DNA of 64,000 bases from Rhizobium pisi (lineage in GTDB: Bacteria; Pseudomonadota; Alphaproteobacteria; Rhizobiales; Rhizobiaceae). This document shows positions 18,170 to 27,158 of the stretch, piece by piece. The position numbers and the translations under genes were made by a program. How positions within the stretch are numbered: position 1 is the first letter of the stretch; every line of letters begins with the position of its first letter. The notes beneath the pieces were generated by a model. That model did not search any database. It was not told the DNA's origin and saw only the letters and a list, made by a program, of their open reading frames with translations. The DNA lies in contig NZ_RJJT01000012.1 of assembly GCF_003938655.1 (NCBI RefSeq), positions 62,001-126,000 on the forward strand, given 5' to 3'.

Positions 18170-19000
18170 TCAGTTGATCTTCGTTCGCTGATTGACGGCG
18201 TAGATGCAGATGACAAGCGCCACGGAGATCACGAAGAACACGGCTGCTATCGCATTCACCTCGGGTGTAATTGTGCGACGCACCTGGCCCAGCATGTATG
18301 TCGGCAGTGTATCCTGGCCGGCAGTCTTTACGAATTCGGTGATCACGACGTCATCCAGCGAAGTGACGAAGGCGAGGATAAAACCCGCGAGGACGCCCGG
18401 AAAAAACAGGGGCATCGTGACGAAGCGAAACGCGTTCCAAGGCGATGCGTACAGGTCTCCCGCAGCACGCTCAAGGCTGATATCCATCGTTTGAAGTCGG
18501 GCACGAATCGGAAGATAGGCGAACGGTACGCAGAATGCCGTATGCGCCACGATCAAATATGTCAGACCCGTATAGCCGGTCCAGCCTCGAAGTGTTGCGC
18601 TTACAACCAGGAGCGCCACGGCAGTCACAATCTCAGGCACCATCAATGGAACCGAGATGACACCGTAGGTGAACGTCCACCCCCGAAACCTTGGACCTCG
18701 GGTCATCGCCAAGGCAGCCAGCGTGGCCGCCGCTGTCGCCAGGACGGCGGATATGGCGGCAAGTTTCAGAGACAGGATAGAAGCCGCGATGACTTGTTGA
18801 TTGTTTGCCGCGCTTTGAAACCAACGAAGCGAGAAGCCTTCCCATTTCGCCGCACTGGTCCCGGCGTTGAAAGCAAGAACGAGGGCCACGGCCAATGGTG
18901 CGTATAGAAAAATGAACGTGGTGACGGCCACGGCACTGAAGCCACGCTGATGGGTTACGGGGAAATTTTTAGCCATGTTCGTGTCCGTGGGTGTCGCCAT
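18170..19000 (-). CDS. Polyamine ABC transporter permease, PotI-like
   Basis: A 276-residue inner-membrane permease with about six hydrophobic segments. The EAA loop reads LERAAGDLYASPWNAFRFVTMP near residue 180 (shown in part in the translation), and the conserved SLDDVVITEFV follows, typical of PotC/PotI. Its start overlaps the end of the upstream PotH-like gene by 32 bases, a sign of translational coupling. It should pair with that protein to form the channel. Confidence 0.92.
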   Translation of the reverse strand: MATPTDTNMAKNFPVTHQRGFSAVAVTTFIFLYAPLAVALVLAFNAGTSAAKWEGFSLRWFQSAANNQQVIAASILSLKLAAISAVLATAAATLAALAMTRGPRFRGWTFTYGVISVPLMVPEIVTAVALLVVSATLRGWTGYTGLTYLIVAHTAFCVPFAYLPIRARLQTMDISLERAAGDLYASPWNAFRFVTMPLFFPGVLAGFILAFVTSLDDVVITEFVKTAGQDTLPTYMLGQVRRTITPEVNAIAAVFFVISVALVICIYAVNQRTKIN

Positions 19001-19880
19001 GACGGATATAGACGAGCAGCGCCACCATCACGATGCCCATAAGGGTCAGCGAAAGAGCGGAGCCGAACGGCCAGTCCCGCCCCTGGCCGAACTGCAATTC
19101 GATATAGTTGCCGATCATGAGTTTTCTGCCGCCACCGAGCAGGATGGGGGTGACATAGGTACCGATTGCAGGGATGAAAACGAGAATGGATCCAGCAACG
19201 ATGCCGGGCTGGGCAAGTGGTACGATGATTTCCCAAAGCACCTTGAATGGACGGGCGTAAAGGTCGGACGCTGCCTCGAGCAGGTTTCGATCCAGCCGTT
19301 CCAGACTTGCATAAACAGGCAGGATCATCAGAGGAAGATAGACGTAGAACAGGCCGAGGCAAATCGCGAAATTCGTGAACAGCATCTGGATCGGTTCAGA
19401 GATCAATCCTGCCTTGAGCAGAAGGGTATTGATGATTCCTTCGTTCCGGATGAGATCTTGTATAGCGAACGTGCGGATAAGGAGATTTGTCCAGAAGGGA
19501 ACGGTGACAAGTAAAAGCCAGACTTCCCGGTTGAGCGGATTGCGGGTCGCAATGAAATAAGCTGTCGGAAATCCTACGAGCAGGCACAGAAAAGTGGTCG
19601 CTAGCGACAAGAGAAGCGAGCGCAGCAGAATCTCGAGGTTCGTCCCAGACAGCGTCAGCGTGTCGTCGAAAAGATCACGGTCGAAGAGCACGCGCGTCCA
19701 AGCTTCGAAAGATGGCGTGAAATTCACGCCGCCCGTCGGACCAGGGGTCAGGAATGAGTAAATCACGATTACCAGAAGCGGTGCGATCGCACCGATAATG
19801 ACGACCAGCATCGCAGGACTAATCAAAAGCCATCGCCTTCGGCTCTCTGTTTTCAACCGTGCGGATTCGAGGCTAGCCAT
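18969..19880 (-). CDS. Polyamine ABC transporter permease, PotH-like
   Basis: A 303-residue permease with an N-terminal hydrophobic helix (LLISPAMLVVIIGAIAPLL) and about six membrane segments in all. The EAA loop reads LEAASDLYARPFKVLWEIIVP near residue 220. The motif VPFWTNLLIRTFA is typical of PotB/PotH proteins. It starts 12 bases after the ATPase gene and overlaps the PotI-like gene downstream. Confidence 0.92.
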   Translation of the reverse strand: MASLESARLKTESRRRWLLISPAMLVVIIGAIAPLLVIVIYSFLTPGPTGGVNFTPSFEAWTRVLFDRDLFDDTLTLSGTNLEILLRSLLLSLATTFLCLLVGFPTAYFIATRNPLNREVWLLLVTVPFWTNLLIRTFAIQDLIRNEGIINTLLLKAGLISEPIQMLFTNFAICLGLFYVYLPLMILPVYASLERLDRNLLEAASDLYARPFKVLWEIIVPLAQPGIVAGSILVFIPAIGTYVTPILLGGGRKLMIGNYIELQFGQGRDWPFGSALSLTLMGIVMVALLVYIRHGDTHGHEHG

Positions 19881-19892
19881 CTGTACGTCTCC

Positions 19893-21005
19893 TCAGCCGG
19901 GCAACACCTGTGCCGTGTTCGGTGTGAACTTCACCGAGACCAAATCCCCGATGGCAACGGACGGATTTTCGTCCGGCGTGTTGTATTTGCGGACCAACAG
20001 AAGACCCGAGCCATTACTCAGTTCGACAGTGTATTGCGTCTCGGGACCGCAGAAACTTACCGTCTTCACAGACCCGGTAAGTTGGCTGGCCGGTTCCTGG
20101 GACAATGGAAATATTCGCAAATGCTCCGGCCGGACGACGATGTTTACCAGGGCACCGTGGGCAACCGTGTCCTTCATTGGAATAGCTACGGCACCGATCC
20201 CCTGAAGATCGATCATCGTCCCGCGAGCGTCCGGATTGAGCCCTCTTCCCTGGAGGAAGTTCGTTTCACCGACAAAATTCGCCACGAAACGATTTGCCGG
20301 CCTGTTATAGACTTCGTGCGGGGTTCCGACCTGCATTATTTCACCTGAGGACAGCACCGCGACACGATCAGACATCGTCAAAGCCTCCTCCTGATCATGC
20401 GTTACGAAAATGAAGGTGATGCCCGTCGCGGCCTGGAGCGCTTTGAGCTCCATCTGCATTTCCTTGCGAAGCTTGTAATCCAAGGCCGAAAGTGACTCGT
20501 CGAGAAGCAAAACCTTTGGCTCGGATGCGAGCGCGCGGGCCAGTGCGACCCGCTGCTGTTGACCACCCGATATCTGTCCCGTGCGCCGACCGGACAGATT
20601 TTCCAGTCGCACCAGTTTCAACATTTCATCAACGCGGGCAGCGATTTCATGGCGGGGCCGTTTGAGCATTCGCAGGCCAAAGCCGATATTCTGCGCCACC
20701 GTCATGTGTGGGAAAAGCGCGTAATTCTGGAAGACGGTGTTGATGGGACGTTGGAACGGTGGCACCGACGCAATATCCTCGCCATCGAGAAGGATGGTGC
20801 CGGTTGTCGGATATTCGAAGCCGCCTATCAGGCGCAACAGAGTGGTTTTTCCGCAACCCGATGGCCCGAGCAATGTGAAAAACTCGTTCTTGAAGATGTC
20901 AAGCGTGGTGCTCTTGACTGCTGTGACGGTGCCATTTCCAGAACCGTAGGTCTTGGTTACCTTTTTCAGTCGAATAGCTACGCCCGGTGTAATCTCACCT
21001 GTCAT
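19893..21005 (-). CDS. Polyamine ABC transporter ATP-binding protein, PotG-like
   Basis: A 370-residue ATPase with Walker A (GPSGCGKTT), signature (ISGGQQQRVALARAL), Walker B (VLLLDESLSALD) and switch histidine (VTHDQEEAL). Note Ser in place of the usual Pro in the Walker B/D-loop stretch (DESLSALD), which is common in this subfamily. A TOBE domain fills the C-terminal 100 residues (IVVRPEHLRIF). It belongs to the PotA/PotG group and energises the two permeases encoded directly downstream. Confidence 0.93.
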   Translation of the reverse strand: MTGEITPGVAIRLKKVTKTYGSGNGTVTAVKSTTLDIFKNEFFTLLGPSGCGKTTLLRLIGGFEYPTTGTILLDGEDIASVPPFQRPINTVFQNYALFPHMTVAQNIGFGLRMLKRPRHEIAARVDEMLKLVRLENLSGRRTGQISGGQQQRVALARALASEPKVLLLDESLSALDYKLRKEMQMELKALQAATGITFIFVTHDQEEALTMSDRVAVLSSGEIMQVGTPHEVYNRPANRFVANFVGETNFLQGRGLNPDARGTMIDLQGIGAVAIPMKDTVAHGALVNIVVRPEHLRIFPLSQEPASQLTGSVKTVSFCGPETQYTVELSNGSGLLLVRKYNTPDENPSVAIGDLVSVKFTPNTAQVLPG

Positions 21006-21089
21006 ATTGTCCTCAACATAAATTGCGCAGCGAGGGCCGACGCGGCAGCTAGAACAAGCGCTGGCGTCGAACCGTGTGAAGGAGATCGG

Positions 21090-21102
21090 TGGCGGGCCGC
21101 CA
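21090..21102 (-). promoter_or_regulatory. Short hairpin after binding-protein gene
   Basis: TGGCGG (21090-21095) pairs with CCGCCA (21097-21102) around a single G, so the real loop must be wider by opening inner pairs. It falls in the gap between the binding-protein stop and the ATPase start. It matches the position of the hairpins seen after the other binding-protein genes in this window. Confidence 0.25.
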
Positions 21103-21113
21103 TGCTCGCCGAC

Positions 21114-22142
21114 CTATTTCTGGACGTCCTGCCAGATGCGGCTGTAGAGCTGCGAGATCTTCGGATCGCAAAGCGTCAGAAGCTCGCCCTTTGATTTCAT
21201 GTCGTCGGGAATGAAGAGTTCCGGCGCACCCTTCATATCGTCCGAGTAGTATTTCTCGGCACCGATGATGGCCGCTCCATATTTGGCATAGACCGAATTC
21301 AATGCTGCGTTTTCGGGCGCCATGATGAAGTTTTGAAAAAGCTTGGCGTTCTCCAGATTTGGAGCATCCTTTAGGACCACCACATTGTCAGAGCCATAGG
21401 TGAAGCCTTCTCTGGGAAGGCCATAAGCGATGCTGTGGTTTACAGTACGCCGCTTCAACGCGGAACCACTCCAGTCGAGGGAGGCCGAGACATCTCCGGT
21501 GGCCATTCTCTGTATGCCGGCATAGTCGATTGACAGCCAGCTCTTCTTGGCCTCGACTAGGCGGTCACGGACCCGGGTGAGCAAAGCCTTGTCGCTTGTG
21601 CACCATGTGCCGCCTTCGAACTTGATCGCGGCGAACATGATATCATTCATCTCGGGAACGATATTGATCTTTCCCTTCAGTTCGTTCGGCGGATCCAGAA
21701 TCACCTTCCAGGTATTTATGTCGCCTTTGAAGGCCGTGGTATTGACGCTTACGCCGCTCGTATACCAAAGCCATGGCACGGAATATTTTCGGCCTGGGTC
21801 GAAAGCGGGATCCCGCCACGTCTCTTCGAGGTTCTTGGCATTTTCCATCTGCCCTGGATTTGTTTCGGCAAGCAGCCCTTCCTGAATATAGGTGGGGACG
21901 AAGCTTTGCGACGGAACCACGACATCAAATCCGGAGGCCCCTTGGCGCACCTTTGCAAGTGCCGTGTCGTTGGAATCGAAATCCGTCAATGTCACATGGA
22001 TGTTGTATGTTTTTGAGAATTTTTCAATCAGTTCGGGGCTGGTGTATTCGCCCCAGTTGTAGATGTTGAGATTGCCTTCAGCCAGGGCGACGGTGGCGCT
22101 CAGGCCAAGAATGAATGCGGCGGATGTGACGGTGAATCTCAT
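21114..22142 (-). CDS. Polyamine ABC transporter substrate-binding protein, PotF/PotD-like
   Basis: A 342-residue periplasmic binding protein. A signal peptide with cleavage after VALA (about residue 20) is followed by GNLNIYNWGEYTSPELIEKF, the hallmark start of PotD/PotF proteins. The ATG at 22142 follows GAGGGGAAA, and is preferred to an in-frame ATG 69 bases upstream. It lies between the aminotransferase and the ATPase gene in the same direction. Putrescine, spermidine or an acetylated form is the probable ligand because of the neighbouring deacetylase and aminotransferase. Confidence 0.9.
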   Translation of the reverse strand: MRFTVTSAAFILGLSATVALAEGNLNIYNWGEYTSPELIEKFSKTYNIHVTLTDFDSNDTALAKVRQGASGFDVVVPSQSFVPTYIQEGLLAETNPGQMENAKNLEETWRDPAFDPGRKYSVPWLWYTSGVSVNTTAFKGDINTWKVILDPPNELKGKINIVPEMNDIMFAAIKFEGGTWCTSDKALLTRVRDRLVEAKKSWLSIDYAGIQRMATGDVSASLDWSGSALKRRTVNHSIAYGLPREGFTYGSDNVVVLKDAPNLENAKLFQNFIMAPENAALNSVYAKYGAAIIGAEKYYSDDMKGAPELFIPDDMKSKGELLTLCDPKISQLYSRIWQDVQK

Positions 22143-22299
22143 TTTCCCCTCGCTTGTTTTCTGGCTGGATAATCCAGTGTTCCGACATTTCGAAACCTGC
22201 AGACTCCCCAAGAATGCTCAGTTCCGGCTTCAAAATTGTGCTGGCTGCTTACCTCTCGTCTAGCCATCCCCTCTGCTTAAAAGGGAGGCAGCCAACGGG

Positions 22300-23700
22300 T
22301 CATGCCGGCCGCCAAAGTTTCTCGCGGATCAGGTCCTGCGCCGTTGCTTCAATCCCCTTGCGAAGAGCATCGGTCATCATGTCGATTTGCGAGCGGTTGA
22401 TGGTAAGCGGCGGAGACATGACGCACATGTTGATGAGGGGTCTGACAAGCAGCCCATTCTCCTGGCAATGAAAGTCGATCCGCTTGCCGACGGTCAGATC
22501 GAGATCGAAAGGATTCTCGGCTTTGGCGTCGGCAACACATTCAATCCCCGCCATAAGGCCGGCACCCCGAACCTCCCCGACGAGCGGGAGTTCCTCCAGC
22601 GTTCGCAACTGCTCCTGAAAATAGGGACCGATTTCACGCGCGTGCTCGAGGAGGCCGTCTTCCAGCAACTCGATATTGCGGATTGCCACCGCGCAGCCGA
22701 TGGGGTGGCTGGAATAGGTCAGACCATGCACAAAATTGGCGTTGGGATGGTTTGAGCGGCGAAGTTCTGCGAACAAACGCTCTGACACCATGACGCCACC
22801 GAGGGGAAAATATCCCGAGGTGACACCCTTCGCGAAGGTTATCATGTCTGGCTGGATTCCGAACACATCCTCCGATGCGAAAATGTGGCCGAGCCGTCCG
22901 AAGGCGGTGACGACCTCGTCGGCGATAAAGAGGATGTCATTTTCTGCGCAGAGCGCGCGCATGCGCTTGAGATAGTTCGGCGGCGACATCAAGACTCCGC
23001 CGCTTGCCTGAATCGGTTCGGCAACAAAAGCGGCGATTCGCCCAGCGCCCTCATGCGCAATGAGCTTGCGAAACTCATCGACGAGGAAATCTTCAAAGGC
23101 CTCCACTGACAGGTTGGCCGGTCGGTGGAAGGGATTGGGGCAAGTCAACTTTCTTACGAGCTCGCTCGCGCCATCCATCCAGTCGTGATCCCGTGGGCGG
23201 CCGTTCAGCGATGCGGTCAAGTAGGTCGAACCATGGTAGCTTCCTTGACGGGAGACCAGCAATTTCTTCTGCGGCTGTCCGCGTACGTTGTTGTAGAACT
23301 GCACGAGCCGTATGGCCGTCTCGACCGCGGAAGAACCGCCTGTTGTAAGAAACACATGATTGAGATCGCCCGGCGCCCGCTCCGCAAGGATTTGCGCAAG
23401 CTTCTCCGCGGGCGCATTGCTTGTATACCATGGTGTCGAGTAGGTCAGGGACATCGCCTGGTCGTGCAATGTATCGGCCAGGGCCTGGTTGCGATGCCCG
23501 ACATTGACGCACCACATACCTGCCGGTCCGTCGATCAATTTTCTGCCGCTCTGGTCAAAGACAAAGATATCTTCGGAAGACGTGATGAGCTCGCGAGCTT
23601 CAGCACCGATACTTCCAGCTACCGGGGCGGCCTGAATAAGATGAAACCGGTCGTTACGGAGAGCATCGGTCTCCAGTTGCGAGAGAGCTGGTTCAACCAT
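22300..23700 (-). CDS. Class III (PLP) aminotransferase, putrescine/omega-amino type
   Basis: A 466-residue pyridoxal-phosphate aminotransferase of class III. The PLP aspartate is in LFIADEVVTAFGR and the Schiff-base lysine in ITFAKGVTSGYFPLGG; the N-terminal GMWCVNVGHRN and phosphate-binding GGSSAVETAIRL are present. ATG 23700 follows GGAGAATTTTT and replaces an upstream in-frame ATG. It is the first gene of the - strand operon. The family includes putrescine:pyruvate aminotransferase (SpuC) and omega-amino acid:pyruvate aminotransferase; the operon points to a diamine substrate, which is inferred. Confidence 0.88.
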   Translation of the reverse strand: MVEPALSQLETDALRNDRFHLIQAAPVAGSIGAEARELITSSEDIFVFDQSGRKLIDGPAGMWCVNVGHRNQALADTLHDQAMSLTYSTPWYTSNAPAEKLAQILAERAPGDLNHVFLTTGGSSAVETAIRLVQFYNNVRGQPQKKLLVSRQGSYHGSTYLTASLNGRPRDHDWMDGASELVRKLTCPNPFHRPANLSVEAFEDFLVDEFRKLIAHEGAGRIAAFVAEPIQASGGVLMSPPNYLKRMRALCAENDILFIADEVVTAFGRLGHIFASEDVFGIQPDMITFAKGVTSGYFPLGGVMVSERLFAELRRSNHPNANFVHGLTYSSHPIGCAVAIRNIELLEDGLLEHAREIGPYFQEQLRTLEELPLVGEVRGAGLMAGIECVADAKAENPFDLDLTVGKRIDFHCQENGLLVRPLINMCVMSPPLTINRSQIDMMTDALRKGIEATAQDLIREKLWRPA

Positions 23701-23991
23701 AAAAATTCTCCACGTCTTTAATGCTAAACTGTAGGACAATCGAACATGAAACACAGTGTCGCTCTAGCCACCGCGCGGGGTGAGGCTGCCTAAATAATGG
23801 ACATTACCCTCTTGGCCGACGCGGAAGCGTTCCGCCGAGAGGCCCAACCTTTTGCGACTGGTGCGGTCAGCTTTGAAGCTGCCAAAGCGGGCATTCCCAA
23901 TAGGTCTCGAGGAGGCTTTCCCGCCACCGCGAAGCTGGTGCTGATCGAGCGGTTCGTTGAACTATTCCCATTCCTGGATTTCCTTTTTTGC
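23701..23991. other. Gap between two operons, no gene recognised
   Basis: This 291-base gap contains the promoter region of the polyamine operon at its left and the end of the betaine-type transporter operon at its right. A perfect inverted repeat GCGGAA-GCG-TTCCGC lies at 23821-23835. Short open frames on both strands have no recognisable family and weak coding character, so none is called. Confidence 0.5.
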
Positions 23992-25071
23992 CTAGGCAAC
24001 TTTCTTGGCGTCGGACGTTGAGCAGGCCACTTGCGCATTGACCATGGCATGAACCGCCTGGGGAAGCGTCAGCACACCTATGGCCTGACCGTCGGCATCG
24101 ACGACGGCGATCTCGCTTGCCCCGGCCAGCGTCATCGCTCTTGCCGCCTCCTCCAGCGTCGCGCCGGCCGGCACCGAAATATTCAGCTCACCGGCCGAAG
24201 CATTCAGCGGGGTGGCGACTGTCTTGACTTTGATGACGCGCGCGCGGTTCACTTCCCGGACGAAACTGGCGATGTAATCGTCGGCCGGGTTCATCACGAT
24301 GTCCTGCCCGGTGCCCTGCTGCACGACTTCCCCATCCCGCAATATCGCGATGCGGTCCCCGAGCCTCAGCGCCTCGTCTAGGTCATGGGTAATGAACACG
24401 ATCGTCTTCTTGATCTCCTTCTGCAGGTCGAGGAGCACGGTCTGCATGTCGACGCGAATGAGCGGGTCCAGCGCGGAAAACGCCTCGTCCATAAGCAGGA
24501 TCGGCGCATCGTTCGCCAGCGCACGGGCAAGACCGACACGCTGTTGCATGCCGCCCGACAACTGATTGGGATATTTGCTCTCGAATCCCTTAAGACCGAC
24601 ACGTTCGATCCATCGCATGGCGCAGTCGACCTGCTTATCGCGGGGAGAACCTTGTATCTCCAGGCCGTAAAGCGCGTTTTCGAGAACGTTACGATGCGGA
24701 AGAAGCGCAAACTTCTGGAAAACCATGGCGGTCTTGTGCCGACGGAATTCGCGCAACTGCGCGGCATCCATCTTGACCACATCCTCGTCGCCAATGACAA
24801 GCTCGCCTGACGTTGGGTCAATGAGACGGTTGATGTGGCGGATAAGCGTGGACTTGCCCGATCCGGAAAGCCCCATAATCACTTGGATGCCGCCAGCGGG
24901 CATCGAGATGTTGATATCTCTTAACCCAAGAACGTGTCCATGCTTCTCGTTCAGTTCCGCCTTCGTGACGCCTTGCTCGACAAGCTTTACACAATCCGCG
25001 CCGTTGGGGCCGAAGATTTTGTAGAGCTTTTTGATTTCGATGCCGAAGCCGTCAATTTTCTTGTTACCCAT
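23992..25071 (-). CDS. Betaine-type ABC transporter ATP-binding protein, ProV/ChoV-like
   Basis: A 359-residue ATPase of the quaternary-amine uptake family. The N-terminal KLYKIFGPNGAD, Walker A (GLSGSGKST), signature (LSGGMQQRVGLARAL), Walker B (ILLMDEAFSALDPLIR) and switch histidine (ITHDLDEAL) are intact. The C-terminus carries a single CBS-like regulatory module (SEIAVVDADGQAIGVLTLPQ). ATG 25071 follows GGGAGGTGGTTC and overlaps the permease stop by 8 bases. It completes the ProXWV-like system for glycine betaine, choline or an analogue such as DMSP. Confidence 0.92.
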   Translation of the reverse strand: MGNKKIDGFGIEIKKLYKIFGPNGADCVKLVEQGVTKAELNEKHGHVLGLRDINISMPAGGIQVIMGLSGSGKSTLIRHINRLIDPTSGELVIGDEDVVKMDAAQLREFRRHKTAMVFQKFALLPHRNVLENALYGLEIQGSPRDKQVDCAMRWIERVGLKGFESKYPNQLSGGMQQRVGLARALANDAPILLMDEAFSALDPLIRVDMQTVLLDLQKEIKKTIVFITHDLDEALRLGDRIAILRDGEVVQQGTGQDIVMNPADDYIASFVREVNRARVIKVKTVATPLNASAGELNISVPAGATLEEAARAMTLAGASEIAVVDADGQAIGVLTLPQAVHAMVNAQVACSTSDAKKVA

Positions 25072-25951
25072 GAACCACCTCCCGGTGCTTTTGAAGGCGT
25101 GCGCCGAAGGCCTGGCTGACACGGTCGAAGATGATCGCGATGCCGACGATGGCGAGACCATTGAAGATGCCCAGCGTGAAATACTGGTTGGAGATCGCCT
25201 TCAGTACCGGCTGGCCGAGGCCCTGCACGCCGATCATCGAGGCGATGACCACCATGGCGAGCGCCATCATGATGGTCTGGTTGATGCCAGCCATGATGGT
25301 GGGCAGCGCGAGCGGCATCTGCACGCTCTTCAGCTTCTGCCAGTTCGACGACCCGAAGGCGTCTGCCGCTTCCAGCACGTCCTTGTCGACGAGACGGATG
25401 CCGAGATTGGTGAGACGGATCATCGGCGGGATGGCGTAGATGACGACGGCGATGAGGCCGGGCACCTTGCCGATGCCGAGCAGCATGACGACCGGGATCA
25501 GATAGACGAAGCTCGGCATGGTTTGCATGACGTCGAGGACCGGATTAATGACGTTCTGCACCCGGTCAGAACGTGACATGGCGATACCGATGGGGATACC
25601 GACGACGATCGACAGGACTGTGCAGACGAAGATCATCGAGACCGTCTTCATCGTGTCGTCCCACATGTCGAAGTAGCCGATGAGCAGCAGCGTCACGACC
25701 GTTCCCGAGACAATCTTCCAGTTGCGGCTGGCGAACCACGCGACGAGCGCGATGAGAATAAGCACGATCGGCCAGGGCGTCTTCGTCATGAAACGCTCCG
25801 ACCAGATCAGAAAGTGCTGTATCGGCTCGAAAATCAATTCAAGACCATCGCCATAGGCGCGAGTAAAACTGCGGAATCCTTCGTCGATCACCTTCTTGAG
25901 ATCGCGTAAAGCCGCATCATCCATGTGCGGAAAGCTGAACAGCCAATCCAA
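25064..25951 (-). CDS. Betaine-type ABC transporter permease, ProW/ChoW-like
   Basis: A 295-residue inner-membrane permease of the ProW family. After a cytoplasmic N-terminus (MDDAALRDLKKVIDEGF) come about six hydrophobic segments and an EAA-type loop (LEAADAFGSSNWQKLKSVQMP) near residue 200. The best start is a TTG at 25951 behind GAGGAGG, giving the usual DWLFSFPHMDD beginning; ATG 25924 is an alternative. It overlaps the ATPase gene by 8 bases. The sequence class (VMQTMPSFVYLIPVVMLLGIG) is that of choline/glycine betaine permeases. Confidence 0.91.
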   Translation of the reverse strand: MDWLFSFPHMDDAALRDLKKVIDEGFRSFTRAYGDGLELIFEPIQHFLIWSERFMTKTPWPIVLILIALVAWFASRNWKIVSGTVVTLLLIGYFDMWDDTMKTVSMIFVCTVLSIVVGIPIGIAMSRSDRVQNVINPVLDVMQTMPSFVYLIPVVMLLGIGKVPGLIAVVIYAIPPMIRLTNLGIRLVDKDVLEAADAFGSSNWQKLKSVQMPLALPTIMAGINQTIMMALAMVVIASMIGVQGLGQPVLKAISNQYFTLGIFNGLAIVGIAIIFDRVSQAFGARLQKHREVVHG

Positions 25952-25998
25952 AATCCATCCTCCTCGATAACGGCAAGCGCATTCTTGGACGCGCTGTT

Positions 25999-26027
25999 CG
26001 TTGCCGGCGCGATACGCGCCAGCAACG
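25999..26027 (-). promoter_or_regulatory. Strong hairpin between binding-protein and permease genes
   Basis: CGTTGC (25999-26004) and GGCGCG (26006-26011) pair with CGCGCC (26015-26020) and GCAACG (26022-26027), with one mismatch and an ATA loop. It lies about 13 bases after the binding-protein stop in the - strand transcript. No T tract follows. An mRNA-protecting or attenuating role is likely. Confidence 0.5.
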
Positions 26028-26039
26028 TCTTGAATGAGA

Positions 26040-27041
26040 TCAAAGCGCCGCCTTGATCTTCTCGGCTGCTTCAGGCGATACCCATTCCTCCCACATGGCC
26101 TTGTTCTCTTCCAGGAAGTGCTTTGCACCGTCGTCGCCGCTTGCCTGATTGTCGGTCATCCAGGCCATCAGCTTGTTGACCGTGTCGTTCGACCAGGCGC
26201 GTTTGTTGAGGTAGCCCATGACGTCCTCACCGGCGCGCTCGGAGAATGGCTTGGTCACGAGCGTCTGGACGGTGTCCTTCGGCCATTCATTCTTTTTCGA
26301 GTCCGGGCAATCCGCGACGGTGTTGCAGCGCTTCCACTCGGCTGCGTCATAGGGCACGCCATGCTCGAGCTTCACCATCTCGTATTTGCCGAGAAGCGCG
26401 GTTGGAGCCCAGTAGTAGCCGACCCAGCCTTCCTTGCGCTCGTAGGCCTTGGCAATAGAGCCGTCTAGGCCAGCAGCCGAGCCTGTGTCGACCAGCGTGA
26501 AGTTCGCAGCTTCGCCGCCATAGGCCTTATAGAGCTGCGAGGTCACGACCGTGCCACCCCACCCCTGCGGACCATTGTGGATCGCACCTTTCGATATGTC
26601 TTCGGGATCCGGGAACAGCTCCGGATGCTTGAGGACATCATCGATCGTCTTGATGTCCGGGTGAGCGTCAGCAAGGTATTTCGGCATCCACCAGCCCTGC
26701 ACCGCACCGTCGGTCAGCACGGTCGATGCAACGACGAGCTTCCCGTTTGCAACGCCGGCGTTGACGACATCAGGCAGAAGATCGACCCATCCTTCGGGCG
26801 CGATGTCGGGCTGCCCCTTCTCGGTCATTGACGTGATCGTCGGGACCGTATCGCCCTGTATGATTTCGGCGTTGCAACCGTAACCCTCGGTCAGAATAAA
26901 CTTGTCCAGACTGGCGAGCACTTCCGCGCTCTGCCAGTTCATGCTGGCGATGGTGACGTCGCCGCAATCAGCAGCCTGCGCCGAATTGCCAAAGGTCAGC
27001 ATTGCTGCCGCAAGGCATGTCGAGGCGAAGAGTTCTTTCAT
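26040..27041 (-). CDS. Betaine-type ABC transporter substrate-binding protein, ProX/ChoX-like
   Basis: A 333-residue periplasmic protein of the OpuAC family. A signal peptide with cleavage after SAQA (about residue 23) is followed by ADCGDVTIASMNWQSAEVLA. Several tryptophans that could build an aromatic cage for a quaternary or sulfonium group are seen (WVDLLP, GWWMPKYLA, GWVGYYWAP). It lies 118 bases after the CoA-transferase gene in the same direction. Choline and glycine betaine are the usual ligands; DMSP, a structural analogue, is suggested by the neighbouring genes. Confidence 0.9.
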   Translation of the reverse strand: MKELFASTCLAAAMLTFGNSAQAADCGDVTIASMNWQSAEVLASLDKFILTEGYGCNAEIIQGDTVPTITSMTEKGQPDIAPEGWVDLLPDVVNAGVANGKLVVASTVLTDGAVQGWWMPKYLADAHPDIKTIDDVLKHPELFPDPEDISKGAIHNGPQGWGGTVVTSQLYKAYGGEAANFTLVDTGSAAGLDGSIAKAYERKEGWVGYYWAPTALLGKYEMVKLEHGVPYDAAEWKRCNTVADCPDSKKNEWPKDTVQTLVTKPFSERAGEDVMGYLNKRAWSNDTVNKLMAWMTDNQASGDDGAKHFLEENKAMWEEWVSPEAAEKIKAAL

Positions 27042-27158
27042 GGCACTTCCTCCCTATGTGCGATGTTGAAATTCCAAGCCCGTCAACGCCATCGCATATC
27101 TCGGCGGGCCGCGAGCGGCTCCGGTACCCTCCTCAGAATCCGAAGCCCCCGTTTCCTG

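Noticed and set aside
23797..24050. Short frames on both strands between the two operons
   Set aside because: No recognised family, no ribosome-binding site, and one of them overlaps the end of the ProV-like gene in another frame.
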